A stretch of 58,071 bases of DNA from NCBI GenBank assembly GCA_034003325.1, contig JAVEYW010000023.1:1-58071 (forward strand). The letters are read 5' to 3'. The notes under the pieces are model-generated. The model was given only the letters and a program-made list of their open reading frames with translations. It ran no database searches and was not told where the DNA came from. The position numbers were made by a program, and so were the translations under genes. The stretch is from Desulfobacterales bacterium. Its GTDB lineage: Bacteria; Desulfobacterota; Desulfobacteria; Desulfobacterales; JAFDDL01. This document shows positions 23,472 through 34,908 of this stretch, in pieces (the first letter of the stretch is position 1; every line of letters starts with the position of its first letter).

Positions 23472-23645
23472 ATGCAATCTTGCCGTTATCATTTGAATAC
23501 CCAAATCCCCTACCGGTGCACGAAGCACGAGATTTATCTTTGTGATCAGTGCATGAAATGCCCGGACCCGGCGTTGTACTGCAAACACCGAAGCGCATGC
23601 CCCATCTGGTTCATGCAAAAGGCATCGTCAGTCAACCCCCTTTAA
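23472..23645 (+). CDS. 57-residue cysteine-rich protein
   Basis: A short plus-strand frame with seven cysteines and several histidines in 57 residues: SCRYH, YRCTKHEIYLCDQCMKC, LYCKHRSACPIWF. The spacing (CxxxH, CxxH, CxxCxxC, CxH, C) looks like a zinc or iron-sulfur module. Start ATG 23472; an in-frame GTG lies six bases earlier; the ribosome site is poor. Its TAA overlaps the AAGGAG ribosome site of the PfkB kinase gene eight bases on, so the two are probably coupled. It is in a different frame from the spurious upstream extension of the kinase gene. I recognise no named family. The dense Cys/His pattern argues that it is real. Confidence 0.65.
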   Translation: MQSCRYHLNTQIPYRCTKHEIYLCDQCMKCPDPALYCKHRSACPIWFMQKASSVNPL

Positions 23646-23653
23646 GGAGCAGC

Positions 23654-24607
23654 ATGCCATTCTCTCATCCGTATACGCTTTATATTTCAGGCTCCCTTGC
23701 CTATGACCGGATTATGGACTTTCCGGGAAAATTTTCCGATCATATTTTACCGGATAAAATCCATATCTTAAACGTCTGCTTTACCGTAAACGGCATGATG
23801 GAAAAATTCGGTGGTACGGCCGGTAATATCGCCTACAATCTGGCGCTGCTGGAAGAGACCCCGCTGATTCTCGGATCCGCCGGAAAGGATTTCGATCGCT
23901 ATGAGGCCTGGTTGAAACAGAACCATATCCCCACTGAGGCCATTCGCATTATTCCGGAAGAATTTACGGCGGGCGCCTATATCACAACGGATCAATCCGA
24001 TAACCAGATTACCGGATTTAACCCGGGCGCCATGAAACATGCCTGCGAATATTCCGTCACGATTGCAGAAGGGCAACGGGCCATCGGGATCATTTCCCCA
24101 GGATGCGTTGACGATATGCGTGGTTACAGCCGACGGTTTAAAGCGCTTCACATTCCTTATATCTGTGATCCCGGCCAGCAGATACCCGTTTTAGGCAAGG
24201 ACGCGCTCACCGAAATGATAACTGGCGCGGGCATCCTTATTTCAAATGATTACGAGCTTGAAATGATACAAAATGCGACGGGACTGACCCAGGCGCTGCT
24301 CAGGGAAAAGACGGGCGCGCTTATCACCACCCTGGGAGAACAGGGCTCTCTTGTATGGGACGGTGCGGCGGAAACCCGTATACCGGCCGTACCGGCGGAG
24401 AGGGTATTAGATCCTACGGGCGCCGGAGATGCCTACCGCGCAGGACTTATCAAGGGCCTGGTAATGGAAAACCCGCTTCGGAAAGCCGCTGAAATGGGCG
24501 CCACCTGCGCCAGCTACGCCGTTGCCTGTCATGGTACCCAGGAGCACCGCTTTGATCTCGCGGATTTCTGGAAAAGACACGAAAGGCAATTTGGCAAAGC
24601 GGAATGA
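23654..24607 (+). CDS. PfkB-family carbohydrate/nucleoside kinase
   Basis: A 317-residue ribokinase-fold kinase. The start at 23654 has AAGGAG just upstream, and the sequence begins as expected (YTLYISGSLAYDRIMDFPG). N-terminal substrate motif FGGTAGNIAYNLALL; C-terminal ATP/catalytic motif DPTGAGDAYRAG with catalytic base D259. The usual form is DTTGAGDAF, so Pro and Tyr are small departures. Glycine-rich and adenosine-kinase-like features (GSAGKDFDRYEAWL) fit sugar or adenosine kinases. The substrate cannot be fixed. It shares a transcript with the Cys-rich protein and is upstream of groES with its own promoter region between. Confidence 0.85.
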   Translation: MPFSHPYTLYISGSLAYDRIMDFPGKFSDHILPDKIHILNVCFTVNGMMEKFGGTAGNIAYNLALLEETPLILGSAGKDFDRYEAWLKQNHIPTEAIRIIPEEFTAGAYITTDQSDNQITGFNPGAMKHACEYSVTIAEGQRAIGIISPGCVDDMRGYSRRFKALHIPYICDPGQQIPVLGKDALTEMITGAGILISNDYELEMIQNATGLTQALLREKTGALITTLGEQGSLVWDGAAETRIPAVPAERVLDPTGAGDAYRAGLIKGLVMENPLRKAAEMGATCASYAVACHGTQEHRFDLADFWKRHERQFGKAE

Positions 24608-24712
24608 TTTCTTAAAACGCCTTTATCCCACTCACAACGATCAATTGACTTTTCGTCGCTGTTGGGGACTTCCTCGGTTTCCGGGCCGGCTTAATATACC
24701 CGTTCGGCTCTC

Positions 24713-24740
24713 TTGACAGTGCCCGATTCGTTATTATATT
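24713..24740 (+). promoter_or_regulatory. Probable housekeeping-type promoter of groESL
   Basis: TTGACA (24713-24718) and TATATT (24735-24740) are spaced by 16 bp, about 170 bp before groES. No CIRCE element (TTAGCACTC-N9-GAGTGCTAA) and no clear heat-shock sigma site was seen in the 301-bp gap. The leader is long and includes an A/T-rich stretch (about 24741-24800). Confidence 0.55.
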
Positions 24741-24907
24741 TGAGAATATTTTTTATCGATAGTCTAATATATTGTTTTTTTTATATGTTTTTATTTATAT
24801 GACGGTAAGGCATGGGCACGGGCAACACCCCCGAATAGCGCTTAAAAGGGGGTTGATCCGCCGCCCATAATGCGCTGCCGACGGCCTAAAAAGGAGGAAA
24901 AATACAC

Positions 24908-25198
24908 ATGGTTATTAAACCGATGAACGACAGACTGCTTGTAATTCGCGTGGAAGGGGAACAAAAAACCGCCGGAGGTATCATCATTCCGGATACGGCC
25001 AAGGAAAAACCGATGGAAGGCAAAATCGTTGCCACCGGTCCTGGAAAAATGGGGGATGACGGAAAACGTATTTCCATGGAGGTAAAGGCCGGGGATCGGG
25101 TGCTGTTTTCAAAATGGGCCGGCACGGAGATAAAAATTGATGGGGTGGAACATCTGTTTATGAAAGAAGATGATTTACTGGGCGTTCTGGAAGATTAA
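24908..25198 (+). CDS. groES: Co-chaperonin GroES
   Basis: A 96-residue GroES, the seven-fold lid of the GroEL chamber. It has the start [15 protein letters not shown], the mobile loop [18 protein letters not shown], and [18 protein letters not shown]. An AAGGAGG ribosome site lies nine bases before the ATG. It is followed by groEL after 15 bp. Confidence 0.97.
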   Translation: MVIKPMNDRLLVIRVEGEQKTAGGIIIPDTAKEKPMEGKIVATGPGKMGDDGKRISMEVKAGDRVLFSKWAGTEIKIDGVEHLFMKEDDLLGVLED

Positions 25199-26836
<1,638 letters not shown>

Positions 26837-26852
26837 CCCGCTAAAATAAACG

Positions 26853-26890
26853 CCGCCCGTGCGACCGGCTTCTTTTCGTCGCACGGGCGG
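26853..26890 (+). terminator. Hairpin terminator after groEL
   Basis: CCGCCCGTGCGAC (26853-26865) pairs perfectly with GTCGCACGGGCGG (26878-26890) around a 12-nt loop, 17 bp after the groEL stop. No long T-tract follows, so it may also act as a 3' stabiliser. Confidence 0.7.
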
Positions 26891-27031
26891 TGCCCGCAAC
26901 GGTATGGTTTTTCCCGCGTGTTTGCGCCTTCGAGTGAATCGGCTGTTCTCATGCTATATTTGTTTGAATGTTATCGGATTATGTTCTAAGTAAGTAAGCT
27001 TCACGGCATTCATCAGTGGAGGGTCCAAACG

Positions 27032-28012
<981 letters not shown>

Positions 28013-28023
28013 ACGGGGTTTCC

Positions 28024-28905
28024 ATGCTTTCTCCGGAACTCATTAAAAAAATTAAGAAAATCCATATTCGCAGCGCCCGCAGGGTTAATACCATGATGGC
28101 GGGCCAGTATAAATCGGTGTTTCGGGGCTCCGGCATTGAATTCGAAGAGGTGCGCGAATACACTCCGGGGGATGACGTCAAAAGCATCGACTGGAAGGTG
28201 TCGGCCCGCATGGGACGGCCTTATATCAAGCGTTACCGGGAGGAGCGGGAGCAACGGGTGATGCTGCTGGTGGATATGAGCGCATCCGGCGATTTTGGAA
28301 CCGGGGAAACCGTGAAACGGGAAATGTCGGCGGAAATCGCCGCTATCCTTGCCTTTAACGCCATTCGAAATAACGACAAGGTGGGGGCGATTCTATTTAC
28401 CGACCAGGTGGAGCGCTACATTCCGCCCCAAAAGGGATCGGCCCATGTCTGGCGGTTGATTAAGGAGATTTTCGCCTTTCAGCCGCAACATACCGGCACC
28501 GATATTCAGAGTGCCGTGCATTTTCTGGGGCGGGTCGGCCGTAAACGGGGCCTTGTTTTTCTGATTTCCGATTATCTGGCCGCTGATTATGCCAAACCGC
28601 TCAAGATTGCCGCCAAAAAGCATGAATTTATCGGGGTGCTGGTGTCGGATCCCGGTGACTTCAGGTTGCCCGAAGCCGGGCTGGTGCTGGTGGAAGATCT
28701 GGAAACCGGCCGAACGCTTTGGCTGGACGCGGGCCACGAAGCCACCCGCCGCCGGTATGAAGCCGGAAAATTTGCGGAACATCTAAAGGCCAAAGAGATT
28801 CTCAAGGGGGCGGACATTGATTGCATCGATATCAGCACGGCAGGCTCCGTGACCGATGCCTTGATTCTATATTTTCGATATCGTGAAAAGATCAAGAGAA
28901 GCTGA
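28024..28905 (+). CDS. DUF58 domain protein
   Basis: A 293-residue protein with the DUF58 core: FRGSGIEFEEVREYTPGDDVKSIDWKVSARM then YIKRYREEREQRVMLLVDMSASG, which is VWA-like with a DxSxS-type motif. The typical LIFLISDYL and metal-ion region follows. DUF58 proteins partner MoxR ATPases. The stop shares one base with the next start (TGATG). No membrane helix is predicted, so it is cytosolic. Role in the Bat complex is inferred. Confidence 0.92.
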   Translation: MLSPELIKKIKKIHIRSARRVNTMMAGQYKSVFRGSGIEFEEVREYTPGDDVKSIDWKVSARMGRPYIKRYREEREQRVMLLVDMSASGDFGTGETVKREMSAEIAAILAFNAIRNNDKVGAILFTDQVERYIPPQKGSAHVWRLIKEIFAFQPQHTGTDIQSAVHFLGRVGRKRGLVFLISDYLAADYAKPLKIAAKKHEFIGVLVSDPGDFRLPEAGLVLVEDLETGRTLWLDAGHEATRRRYEAGKFAEHLKAKEILKGADIDCIDISTAGSVTDALILYFRYREKIKRS

Positions 28906-29447
28906 TGGAAATGACGGATATTCACGATATCAAACCGCTCCTTCCGGTGCGGTTGCCGGTATCGATTCCGGGGGTGTTGTGGTATGTGCTGGCGGGCTTG
29001 GTACTGGCCGGTCTGATTTTGGCGGCCTGGTGTTACTGGCGGCGAAAACGGCGCTCTCCGCAAAACGAGGTGCCCGAGCGCGTGAGACCGCCGGATGAAG
29101 TCGCCTATGAGGCGCTTGATCGTCTGGAGGCGGCATCCGGGTTGACGGAAAAAGTGTTTTATTTTCGATTGTCCGCTATTTTGCGCGGGTATCTTTCCGG
29201 CCGGTTTGGTGTGGACGCACTTGAAATGACAACCGAAGAGCTTTTACCCGCCGTCGAGCGCATGGCAATGGAAAGATCGCACAAATCGGGGATCAGGGCG
29301 TTGGCGTTATTCAGTGATCCGGTGAAATTCGCCGACATACCGGCGGCCCTGTCACAAATGGAAAAAGACTTATGCTTTGTGAGACAGCTGGTGAAAGAGA
29401 CGAGCCCCGCGATCGAGGCGAGCGCTCCGGCTGAACAGAAGGATTAA
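28905..29447 (+). CDS. DUF4381-like single-pass membrane protein
   Basis: A 180-residue protein with one transmembrane helix at about 24-46 (GVLWYVLAGLVLAGLILAAW), a basic RRKRR stretch, then a cytosolic helical domain (AYEALDRLEAA, KVFYFRLSAILRGYLSGRFG, TTEELLPAV). Layout and position between DUF58 and BatA match the DUF4381 proteins of Bat operons. The start overlaps the DUF58 stop. The role is presumed to be a scaffold for the VWA proteins; none is proven. Confidence 0.8.
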   Translation: MEMTDIHDIKPLLPVRLPVSIPGVLWYVLAGLVLAGLILAAWCYWRRKRRSPQNEVPERVRPPDEVAYEALDRLEAASGLTEKVFYFRLSAILRGYLSGRFGVDALEMTTEELLPAVERMAMERSHKSGIRALALFSDPVKFADIPAALSQMEKDLCFVRQLVKETSPAIEASAPAEQKD

Positions 29448-29476
29448 AGACCACGTACCGAGGTAGCGTATCACCC

Positions 29477-30478
29477 ATGTTTCGCTTTGCCGACCCCTAT
29501 GTTCTGTTGTTATTGGCTTTTCTTCCGGTGCTGGTGGTTTACCGGAAACAAAAGGTCAAAATGCCGACGCTGCGCGTTTCCGGGATCGCCGCTATCGTCC
29601 ACGTCCCCCCGAGCCCCTTCATCCGCTTTGCCGGCGGCATGCTTTCTTTGTTCAAGTTCACGGCCCTGGTGCTTATGGTGCTGGCCCTTGCCAGACCCCA
29701 GTGGGGGACGCGCGTGGTGAATGTTAAAACCGAAGGAATTAACATCCTGCTGGCGGTGGATATTTCCGAGAGTATGGGGGCGCTGGATTTTGAAATGAAG
29801 GGCAACATCGTCAACCGGCTCGAAGCGGTCAAAAACGTGATTCACCGGTTTGTGGCCAAGCGCTCCGGCGACCGGATCGGCATGGTGGTTTTCGGCAGCA
29901 ACGCCTACACGCAACTTCCCCTGACACGGGACTACAACACCCTTGCGACCATTCTCGATCGGGTGCAAATCGGTGCGGCCGGAAAAAGTACCGCCATCGG
30001 GGATGCGATCGGCATCTCCCTGAAGCGGCTTGCCGATATTCCCGGCAAATCCAATATCATGATTTTGCTCACGGACGGGCGCAGCAACAGCGGCGAACTG
30101 ACGCCGGAAACAGCCGTTGAGATCGCGGTGGCCAAAGGGGTTCGCATTTATACCATCGGGGTGGGCCGAGAGGGGGAAGCGCCCTTTCGCGTGAATATTC
30201 CCGGCTACGGCGAAAGATATGTGTATCAGCGGGTGGACATCGATGAAAATACCCTGCGAATGATTGCGGAAAAAACCAATGGCGCCTATTTTCGCGCCGA
30301 AGATACAAAGGGGCTTGAAACAATATACGACACCATCGATCGCCTTGAAAAAACGGAAGCGACGGTGAAAACCTATGACAGTTTCCGGGAATTATACCGG
30401 TATTTGCTGTTTCCGGCCTTTTGCTTTTTGGCCGGGTGGATGGTATTGACCCATACAAGGTTTTTGAGAATACCATGA
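29477..30478 (+). CDS. batA: BatA: membrane protein with VWA domain
   Basis: A 333-residue protein: short N-terminal helix, a second helix at about 54-74, VWA domain from about 88 (NILLAVDISESMGALDFE carries the DxSxS metal site; LLTDGRSNSG the later Asp), and a C-terminal helix at about 308-327. BatA proteins are linked to stress tolerance in Bacteroides and Leptospira. The stop overlaps the start of BatB (ATGA). A close spacing of the whole operon implies one complex in the inner membrane. Confidence 0.9.
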   Translation: MFRFADPYVLLLLAFLPVLVVYRKQKVKMPTLRVSGIAAIVHVPPSPFIRFAGGMLSLFKFTALVLMVLALARPQWGTRVVNVKTEGINILLAVDISESMGALDFEMKGNIVNRLEAVKNVIHRFVAKRSGDRIGMVVFGSNAYTQLPLTRDYNTLATILDRVQIGAAGKSTAIGDAIGISLKRLADIPGKSNIMILLTDGRSNSGELTPETAVEIAVAKGVRIYTIGVGREGEAPFRVNIPGYGERYVYQRVDIDENTLRMIAEKTNGAYFRAEDTKGLETIYDTIDRLEKTEATVKTYDSFRELYRYLLFPAFCFLAGWMVLTHTRFLRIP

Positions 30479-32262
30479 CCTTCAGTGATTTAAGCTCGTT
30501 ATGGCTGGTCTGGACCGTGCCCGTCCTGTTTCTCGTGTGCTTCTGGGGCCTTGGCCGGCGGGCGCGGATTCTCATGAATTTTTCCGCCAAGCGAGGGCTT
30601 TCGGTCATCAGCCCGGATGCCCCCGCGTCCCGGCGCTGGGTCAAGGCGGGGCTGCTTCTGGCGGTCGTGATGCTGTTGGTGATATCTCTGGCCGGTCCCC
30701 AGTACGGATACCGGTGGCGGGAGATCGAACAAAAAGGCGTGGACCTGATTGTGGCCATTGACTGCTCCAAAAGCATGTTGGCCAAGGATATTCAGCCCAC
30801 TCGCCTGGACCGGGCGAAGCGGGAAGTGGTGGATCTCTTGAACCTGCTTCAGGGGGACCGGGTGGGCCTGGTGGCCTTTAGCGGAACGGCGTTTCTTCAA
30901 TGCCCCCTGACTTTGGATTATGAGGCGTTTCACCTTTTCCTGGGGGCGCTGACGCCGACGTTTTTGCCGGTGGGCGGAACGGATCTGGCCGCTGCCGTCC
31001 GAACGGCGATTTCGGGTTTCAACGCGGGGAATACCTCCGATAAGGCCGTTATTTTGATCACCGACGGCGAGAGCACGGGAGAAGAAGCCCCTCTGGACGC
31101 CGCCAGGGCCGCCGCGGCCGCCAAGATTCGACTTTTTTGCGTGGGTGTCGGCGCCACCGACGGGGTGCCGATTCCTGCTGCTGACGGCGGGTTTGTGAAA
31201 GACGGTACGGGCAACATCGTGTTGACACGCCTGGACGAGGACACCTTAAAGAAAATGGCGGTTATGACCGGCGGCAGTTATGTCCGTTCCGTGGCCGGAG
31301 ATATGGACTTGGAGACCATCTATGCAAAACACATTCGCAAAGAGATGACTTCCGCAACGCTGAACCGGCAGAAAAAGAAAATTCTGGAGAATCGTTTTCA
31401 GTGGTTTCTTGCTCTGGCGGTGTTTCTCATGGGGGTGGAAATGATGATTCCCCCTCGTAAAAAAGCCACGGCGGTCATGGCTGTGGCGCTGCTGCTTTTT
31501 GCGAACGGATCCATCGCCGGTGCGGCAACTCCGCAGGACCTTATTCGTGAAGGGCAGCGCGCCTATGAGGCGGGGGACTATGAAACGGCCCTGACGCGGT
31601 TTGTCGATGCTCAGCTGGAGGCGCCCGACTTGGCTGAAATTCACTACAACATTGGAAACGCCCAATACAAGGCCGGCGATTATCAGGCGGCCCTCAACAG
31701 CTACAAGCAGGCCCTTTTGTCAACGGATCAGACGATGCGCCGCAATGCGCATTATAATATGGGAAACGCGCTGTTTCGGCTGGGGCAACATAAAGAAGCG
31801 CTGGCGAGCTATCGCGCCGCCCTGAAAATCGATGCCAAGGACCAGGAGACGATAGACAACATCGCCTTTGTCAAAAAGGTTATGGAACAACCCAAGCCGC
31901 CGCAGCAGCAAGGGGATAAGTCACAGGACGATTCACTCAGGGAAGATACGTCTCAGAAGAATAAGGACGAAAAGAAGTCTTCTTCGGAAAATCGTGAAGA
32001 CCCTTCGAATCAAACACAATCTGCCGCGAATACGGAAAAAAATCCTTCGGGGGAGAAGAAAAATCAGCCCGATTCATCCCCGGTGAATCAGCCCCAAAAT
32101 AAACCCGATACCGACGCGGATAAGCAAGTCCGTTCCGGGCAAAAGGAAATGGACGAGCAGGCCAGGCAACAGGCCGAGCGAATGCTGAATCGCCTGGAAG
32201 ATATGCCGGGCCGGGCGTTGATGCCCGCCTACCGCGAACGCCATGTTGAAAAGGACTGGTGA
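30475..32262 (+). CDS. batB: BatB/BatC fusion: VWA domain plus TPR repeats
   Basis: A 595-residue protein starting at ATG 30475, which overlaps the BatA stop; the in-frame extension to 30421 lies inside BatA. Helices at about 7-27 and 57-77, a VWA domain with the metal site VAIDCSKSMLAKD, a helix at about 300-320, and a further hydrophobic stretch at 337-355. Next come at least two TPRs (LAEIHYNIGNAQYKAGDYQA, NAHYNMGNALFRLGQHKEA). The last 110 residues are Gln/Lys/Glu/Ser-rich and look unstructured. In many genomes BatB and the TPR protein BatC are separate. The stop overlaps the BatD start. Confidence 0.9.
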   Translation: MTFSDLSSLWLVWTVPVLFLVCFWGLGRRARILMNFSAKRGLSVISPDAPASRRWVKAGLLLAVVMLLVISLAGPQYGYRWREIEQKGVDLIVAIDCSKSMLAKDIQPTRLDRAKREVVDLLNLLQGDRVGLVAFSGTAFLQCPLTLDYEAFHLFLGALTPTFLPVGGTDLAAAVRTAISGFNAGNTSDKAVILITDGESTGEEAPLDAARAAAAAKIRLFCVGVGATDGVPIPAADGGFVKDGTGNIVLTRLDEDTLKKMAVMTGGSYVRSVAGDMDLETIYAKHIRKEMTSATLNRQKKKILENRFQWFLALAVFLMGVEMMIPPRKKATAVMAVALLLFANGSIAGAATPQDLIREGQRAYEAGDYETALTRFVDAQLEAPDLAEIHYNIGNAQYKAGDYQAALNSYKQALLSTDQTMRRNAHYNMGNALFRLGQHKEALASYRAALKIDAKDQETIDNIAFVKKVMEQPKPPQQQGDKSQDDSLREDTSQKNKDEKKSSSENREDPSNQTQSAANTEKNPSGEKKNQPDSSPVNQPQNKPDTDADKQVRSGQKEMDEQARQQAERMLNRLEDMPGRALMPAYRERHVEKDW

Positions 32263-34028
32263 TGAAGCAACTGGTCGGGCTATTTTGTTTGCTTTTTTTC
32301 TTTCCGCAGTCACTGTTTGCGGAAACGGTGCAGGCTTTTGTCGATAGAACCACAACATCGATGGATACGCCGATTCAGCTCACGGTCAGTATTCCCAGCA
32401 GGGATGCAACGGTGGATACCTCCGTCATTAAGGACTTTGAGGTTCAGCCCGCCGGAACCAGCACTCAGGTTCAGATCATTAACGGCACCACTCACCAGGA
32501 AGAGACTTATCGGTTTTTGCTGATACCCAACCGGTCCGGGCGGCTCACCGTTCCGTCCTTAAGGGTTCACTTCGATGGGCAGACCCATCACACGCAGCCC
32601 ATTGAAGTGCAAGTGGCCAAGGGAGACAACCGGGCGCGTGACACCGGCGGACCGGGGATTGAGGTGAAGGCGGAGGTGTCCGAAGCCGCCCCCTTTATTG
32701 GGCAGCAGGTCATCTATTCCTTTGTGCTGCGTTTCGGTATTCAGATCGCCAATACAAAATATACGGCGCCTGATTTTTCTGGATTTACCGCCAAACAGAT
32801 CGGCGAGCAGCAAAGCCGGCAACGCGTGATCTCGGGCCACCGGTATCAGGAAGTAATGCTTTCCTATTTGCTGATTCCCATGAAAACCGGCCCGCTCACG
32901 ATAGCGCCTGCGGTGTTGCGTTGTGACACGGTCTCACAGCAACACAGGCGATCCGATTCGGCCGGGCGCTTTTTCAATGACCCCTTCTTTTCGGATTCGT
33001 TTTTCGGTAATCGTCAGTTGACGCCGCGAATCCTACGAACCGAACCGCTGACGATTCAGGTGCGTGCGCTGCCTGCCGAAACCGGACAGGCGATGTTTTC
33101 GGGGTTGGTGGGCCATTTTACCATGAGCGCTTCGATTGAACCCATGCAGATAAAGGTGGGCGATTCGGCGACCCTGGTCGTGACGGTGGCGGGCACCGGT
33201 AATATTATGGATGCAAATGCCCCGGTGATTGAGGTGCCGGATGCGTTTAAACAGTATGCGGACACCCCTGAAAGCGACATAAAGCTCGGTTCGGAGGGGT
33301 ATCAGGGGAAAAAGGTGTTTCGATTGGCTCTGGTGGGGGTGACTCCCGGCGCTTATCAGGTCAGCCTCGGCCAGAGCACCTATTTTGATCCGAAAGAATC
33401 GGCTTACCGCTCCCTGGCTGTTTCACCCCTATCGATAGCGGTGCAGCAAGCCGACGGCCCCCGGGAAAACCCGGTGGTGTTTTCTTCCTCTGAGAATCGT
33501 GCCGCCCTGCCGGGTATCGTGAAGAAAAAAGTCGACTTTGTCGGCCGTGATATTCTTCCCATAAAAACGGGGATAGATGCCGTAGCGCATCGCGAAGAAA
33601 TGACCTTTGCCGGTTTTTTAACGGCGATCGTTTTGCCGGCCCTGTTTTTTCTGCTGGGCATGGGAGGGATGAAATGGTTTAAAAAAAACGGAAACCCGGC
33701 GACCGTGATGACGCAAAAATCGATTCGGGCCTTAAAGGTGGCAACAAAATCCGTTGGCGATTCAAATGCCGCCTTTCTTTCAAACCTTTACCGTTCATTG
33801 GTGTATGGGGTTTGCGCCAAAGCCGAGTCGTGCAGTGAATCGCTGACCTATGCGGAAGCCGGTCGAATTCTTCAGGCGGCCGGCATTTCGGCGCAACAGT
33901 CGGATCGGGTCTCCGATCTGATGAAGAAGATCGACTCGGCTAGGTACAGTGGCTTTGCTCTTGATAGAACCGAGAAAGACGTGTTGTTGAGTGAGACCGC
34001 CCGAATCGTCAAAGAGGTGCTACGATGA
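32262..34028 (+). CDS. batD: BatD (oxygen-tolerance family) protein
   Basis: A 588-residue protein with a signal peptide (MKQLVGLFCLLFFFPQSLFAE), a large periplasmic beta-rich part and one C-terminal helix at about 454-474 (FLTAIVLPALFFLLGMGGMKW), then a helical cytosolic tail. Repeated stretches such as QLTVSIPSR, QVIYSFVLRF and SATLVVTVAGTGNIMD are typical of BatD. It starts at ATG 32262, one base over the BatB stop (TGATG). The first two extra residues of a longer frame would need a GTG three bases upstream. Confidence 0.88.
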   Translation: MKQLVGLFCLLFFFPQSLFAETVQAFVDRTTTSMDTPIQLTVSIPSRDATVDTSVIKDFEVQPAGTSTQVQIINGTTHQEETYRFLLIPNRSGRLTVPSLRVHFDGQTHHTQPIEVQVAKGDNRARDTGGPGIEVKAEVSEAAPFIGQQVIYSFVLRFGIQIANTKYTAPDFSGFTAKQIGEQQSRQRVISGHRYQEVMLSYLLIPMKTGPLTIAPAVLRCDTVSQQHRRSDSAGRFFNDPFFSDSFFGNRQLTPRILRTEPLTIQVRALPAETGQAMFSGLVGHFTMSASIEPMQIKVGDSATLVVTVAGTGNIMDANAPVIEVPDAFKQYADTPESDIKLGSEGYQGKKVFRLALVGVTPGAYQVSLGQSTYFDPKESAYRSLAVSPLSIAVQQADGPRENPVVFSSSENRAALPGIVKKKVDFVGRDILPIKTGIDAVAHREEMTFAGFLTAIVLPALFFLLGMGGMKWFKKNGNPATVMTQKSIRALKVATKSVGDSNAAFLSNLYRSLVYGVCAKAESCSESLTYAEAGRILQAAGISAQQSDRVSDLMKKIDSARYSGFALDRTEKDVLLSETARIVKEVLR

Positions 34029-34798
34029 GGTTGCGGCGACGGGAAATTTTGTTTTTAATCGGTTGCCTGCTTTTCTGCGGTACGATGACAGCCTTTGCGG
34101 ATAAGGATGACAATTTACAAACCCGTGCGTTTATCGACGGGGTTCGCTACTATGAGGCCAAAAATTATACAGAAGCCGTCGCCGTATTTGAAAAGCTGGT
34201 CTTTGACGGGATTCGCAACGGAAAGCTTTTCTACAACCTGGGCAATGCCTATCTGAAAAAAGGGGATCTCGGGCCGGCAGTTCTCTGGTATGAGCGAGCG
34301 ATGGCGTTGATTTCGGGGGATCCCGATTTGCAATTTAACTTAAGCTATGCGAAAAGCCTGGTGAAAGATGAAGGCGGCGAAGCGCCGTCGCCCGTATTCC
34401 AGGTGCTGTTTTTCTGGAAGGATATGTTTCGGCTGAACGTGCTGCAGTGGACGGGCATTTTGTTGAACGGCTTGTTCTGGCTGTTGCTGGGACTGACCCG
34501 GGTATTTCAAAAAAGTGTGCTGCGATCCTTTTGCTACGGCGCGCTTATACTTTCGGTTCTCTTTTTGGGAACCGCCGGCTGGCGAATGGCTGAAACCAAA
34601 TACCATCCGAAAGCGATTATTTTACCGGCAGCCGTGGCGGTCCGGTCCGGATTTGCACCGGAGTCGACGGAATTGTTCGAGCTTCATGGGGGAACGAAGG
34701 TGGCGGTTGAAAAGCAGTCCCCCGGATTTTTAAAAATTCGGTTTTCAAAGGATAAAATCGGATGGATTGCCGATACCGCAGCCGGAATAATAAAATAG
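34025..34798 (+). CDS. batE: BatE: TPR and SH3-like domain protein
   Basis: A 257-residue protein with a signal peptide/helix (IGCLLFCGTMTAFAD), TPR-type repeats (FIDGVRYYEAKNYTEAVAVF, FYNLGNAYLKKGDLGPAVLWYERAM), two helices at about 140-160 and 169-186, and an SH3-like C-terminus (AVRSGFAPESTELFELHGGTKVAVEKQ, KIRFSKDKIGWI). This fits BatE. The start overlaps the BatD stop by four bases (ATGA). The stop TAG is the first base triplet of a repeat block that forms a 26-bp hairpin, which probably ends the Bat transcript or separates expression. Confidence 0.85.
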   Translation: MRLRRREILFLIGCLLFCGTMTAFADKDDNLQTRAFIDGVRYYEAKNYTEAVAVFEKLVFDGIRNGKLFYNLGNAYLKKGDLGPAVLWYERAMALISGDPDLQFNLSYAKSLVKDEGGEAPSPVFQVLFFWKDMFRLNVLQWTGILLNGLFWLLLGLTRVFQKSVLRSFCYGALILSVLFLGTAGWRMAETKYHPKAIILPAAVAVRSGFAPESTELFELHGGTKVAVEKQSPGFLKIRFSKDKIGWIADTAAGIIK

Positions 34799-34882
34799 CT
34801 GATAGCTGATAGCTCATAGCTATCGACTATCAGCTATCAGCTATGAGCTATCAGCTATCAGCTATCAGCTATGAGCTATCAG
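34796..34882. repeat. 7-nt repeat block forming a 26-bp perfect inverted repeat
   Basis: The block is built of the unit TAGCTGA and its variant TAGCTCA in one orientation, then the complement (AGCTATC, AGCTATG). Bases 34796-34821 pair perfectly with 34839-34864, leaving a 17-nt loop. Further complement units continue to 34882. It fills almost the whole gap between batE and the ABC ATPase gene. A reading frame that starts inside the repeat was rejected as the ATPase start. Terminator-like function is possible, but there is no T-tract. Confidence 0.9.
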
Positions 34883-34908
34883 TTAACCAACTGGAAGGAG
34901 TGGTGGAC

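Noticed and set aside
23549..23653. Longer N-terminus of the PfkB kinase
   Set aside because: It lies before the AAGGAG ribosome site, overlaps the Cys-rich gene in another frame, and does not resemble the family.
24608..24907. CIRCE operator before groES
   Set aside because: The TTAGCACTC-N9-GAGTGCTAA pattern is not present; only a housekeeping-type promoter is seen.
34796..34882. A CRISPR array
   Set aside because: The units are only 7 nt, adjacent, without spacers, and form one palindrome.
34843..34908. N-terminal extension of the ABC ATPase
   Set aside because: It is encoded by the 7-nt repeat, lies before the AAGGAG ribosome site, and the normal ABC start follows at 34909.
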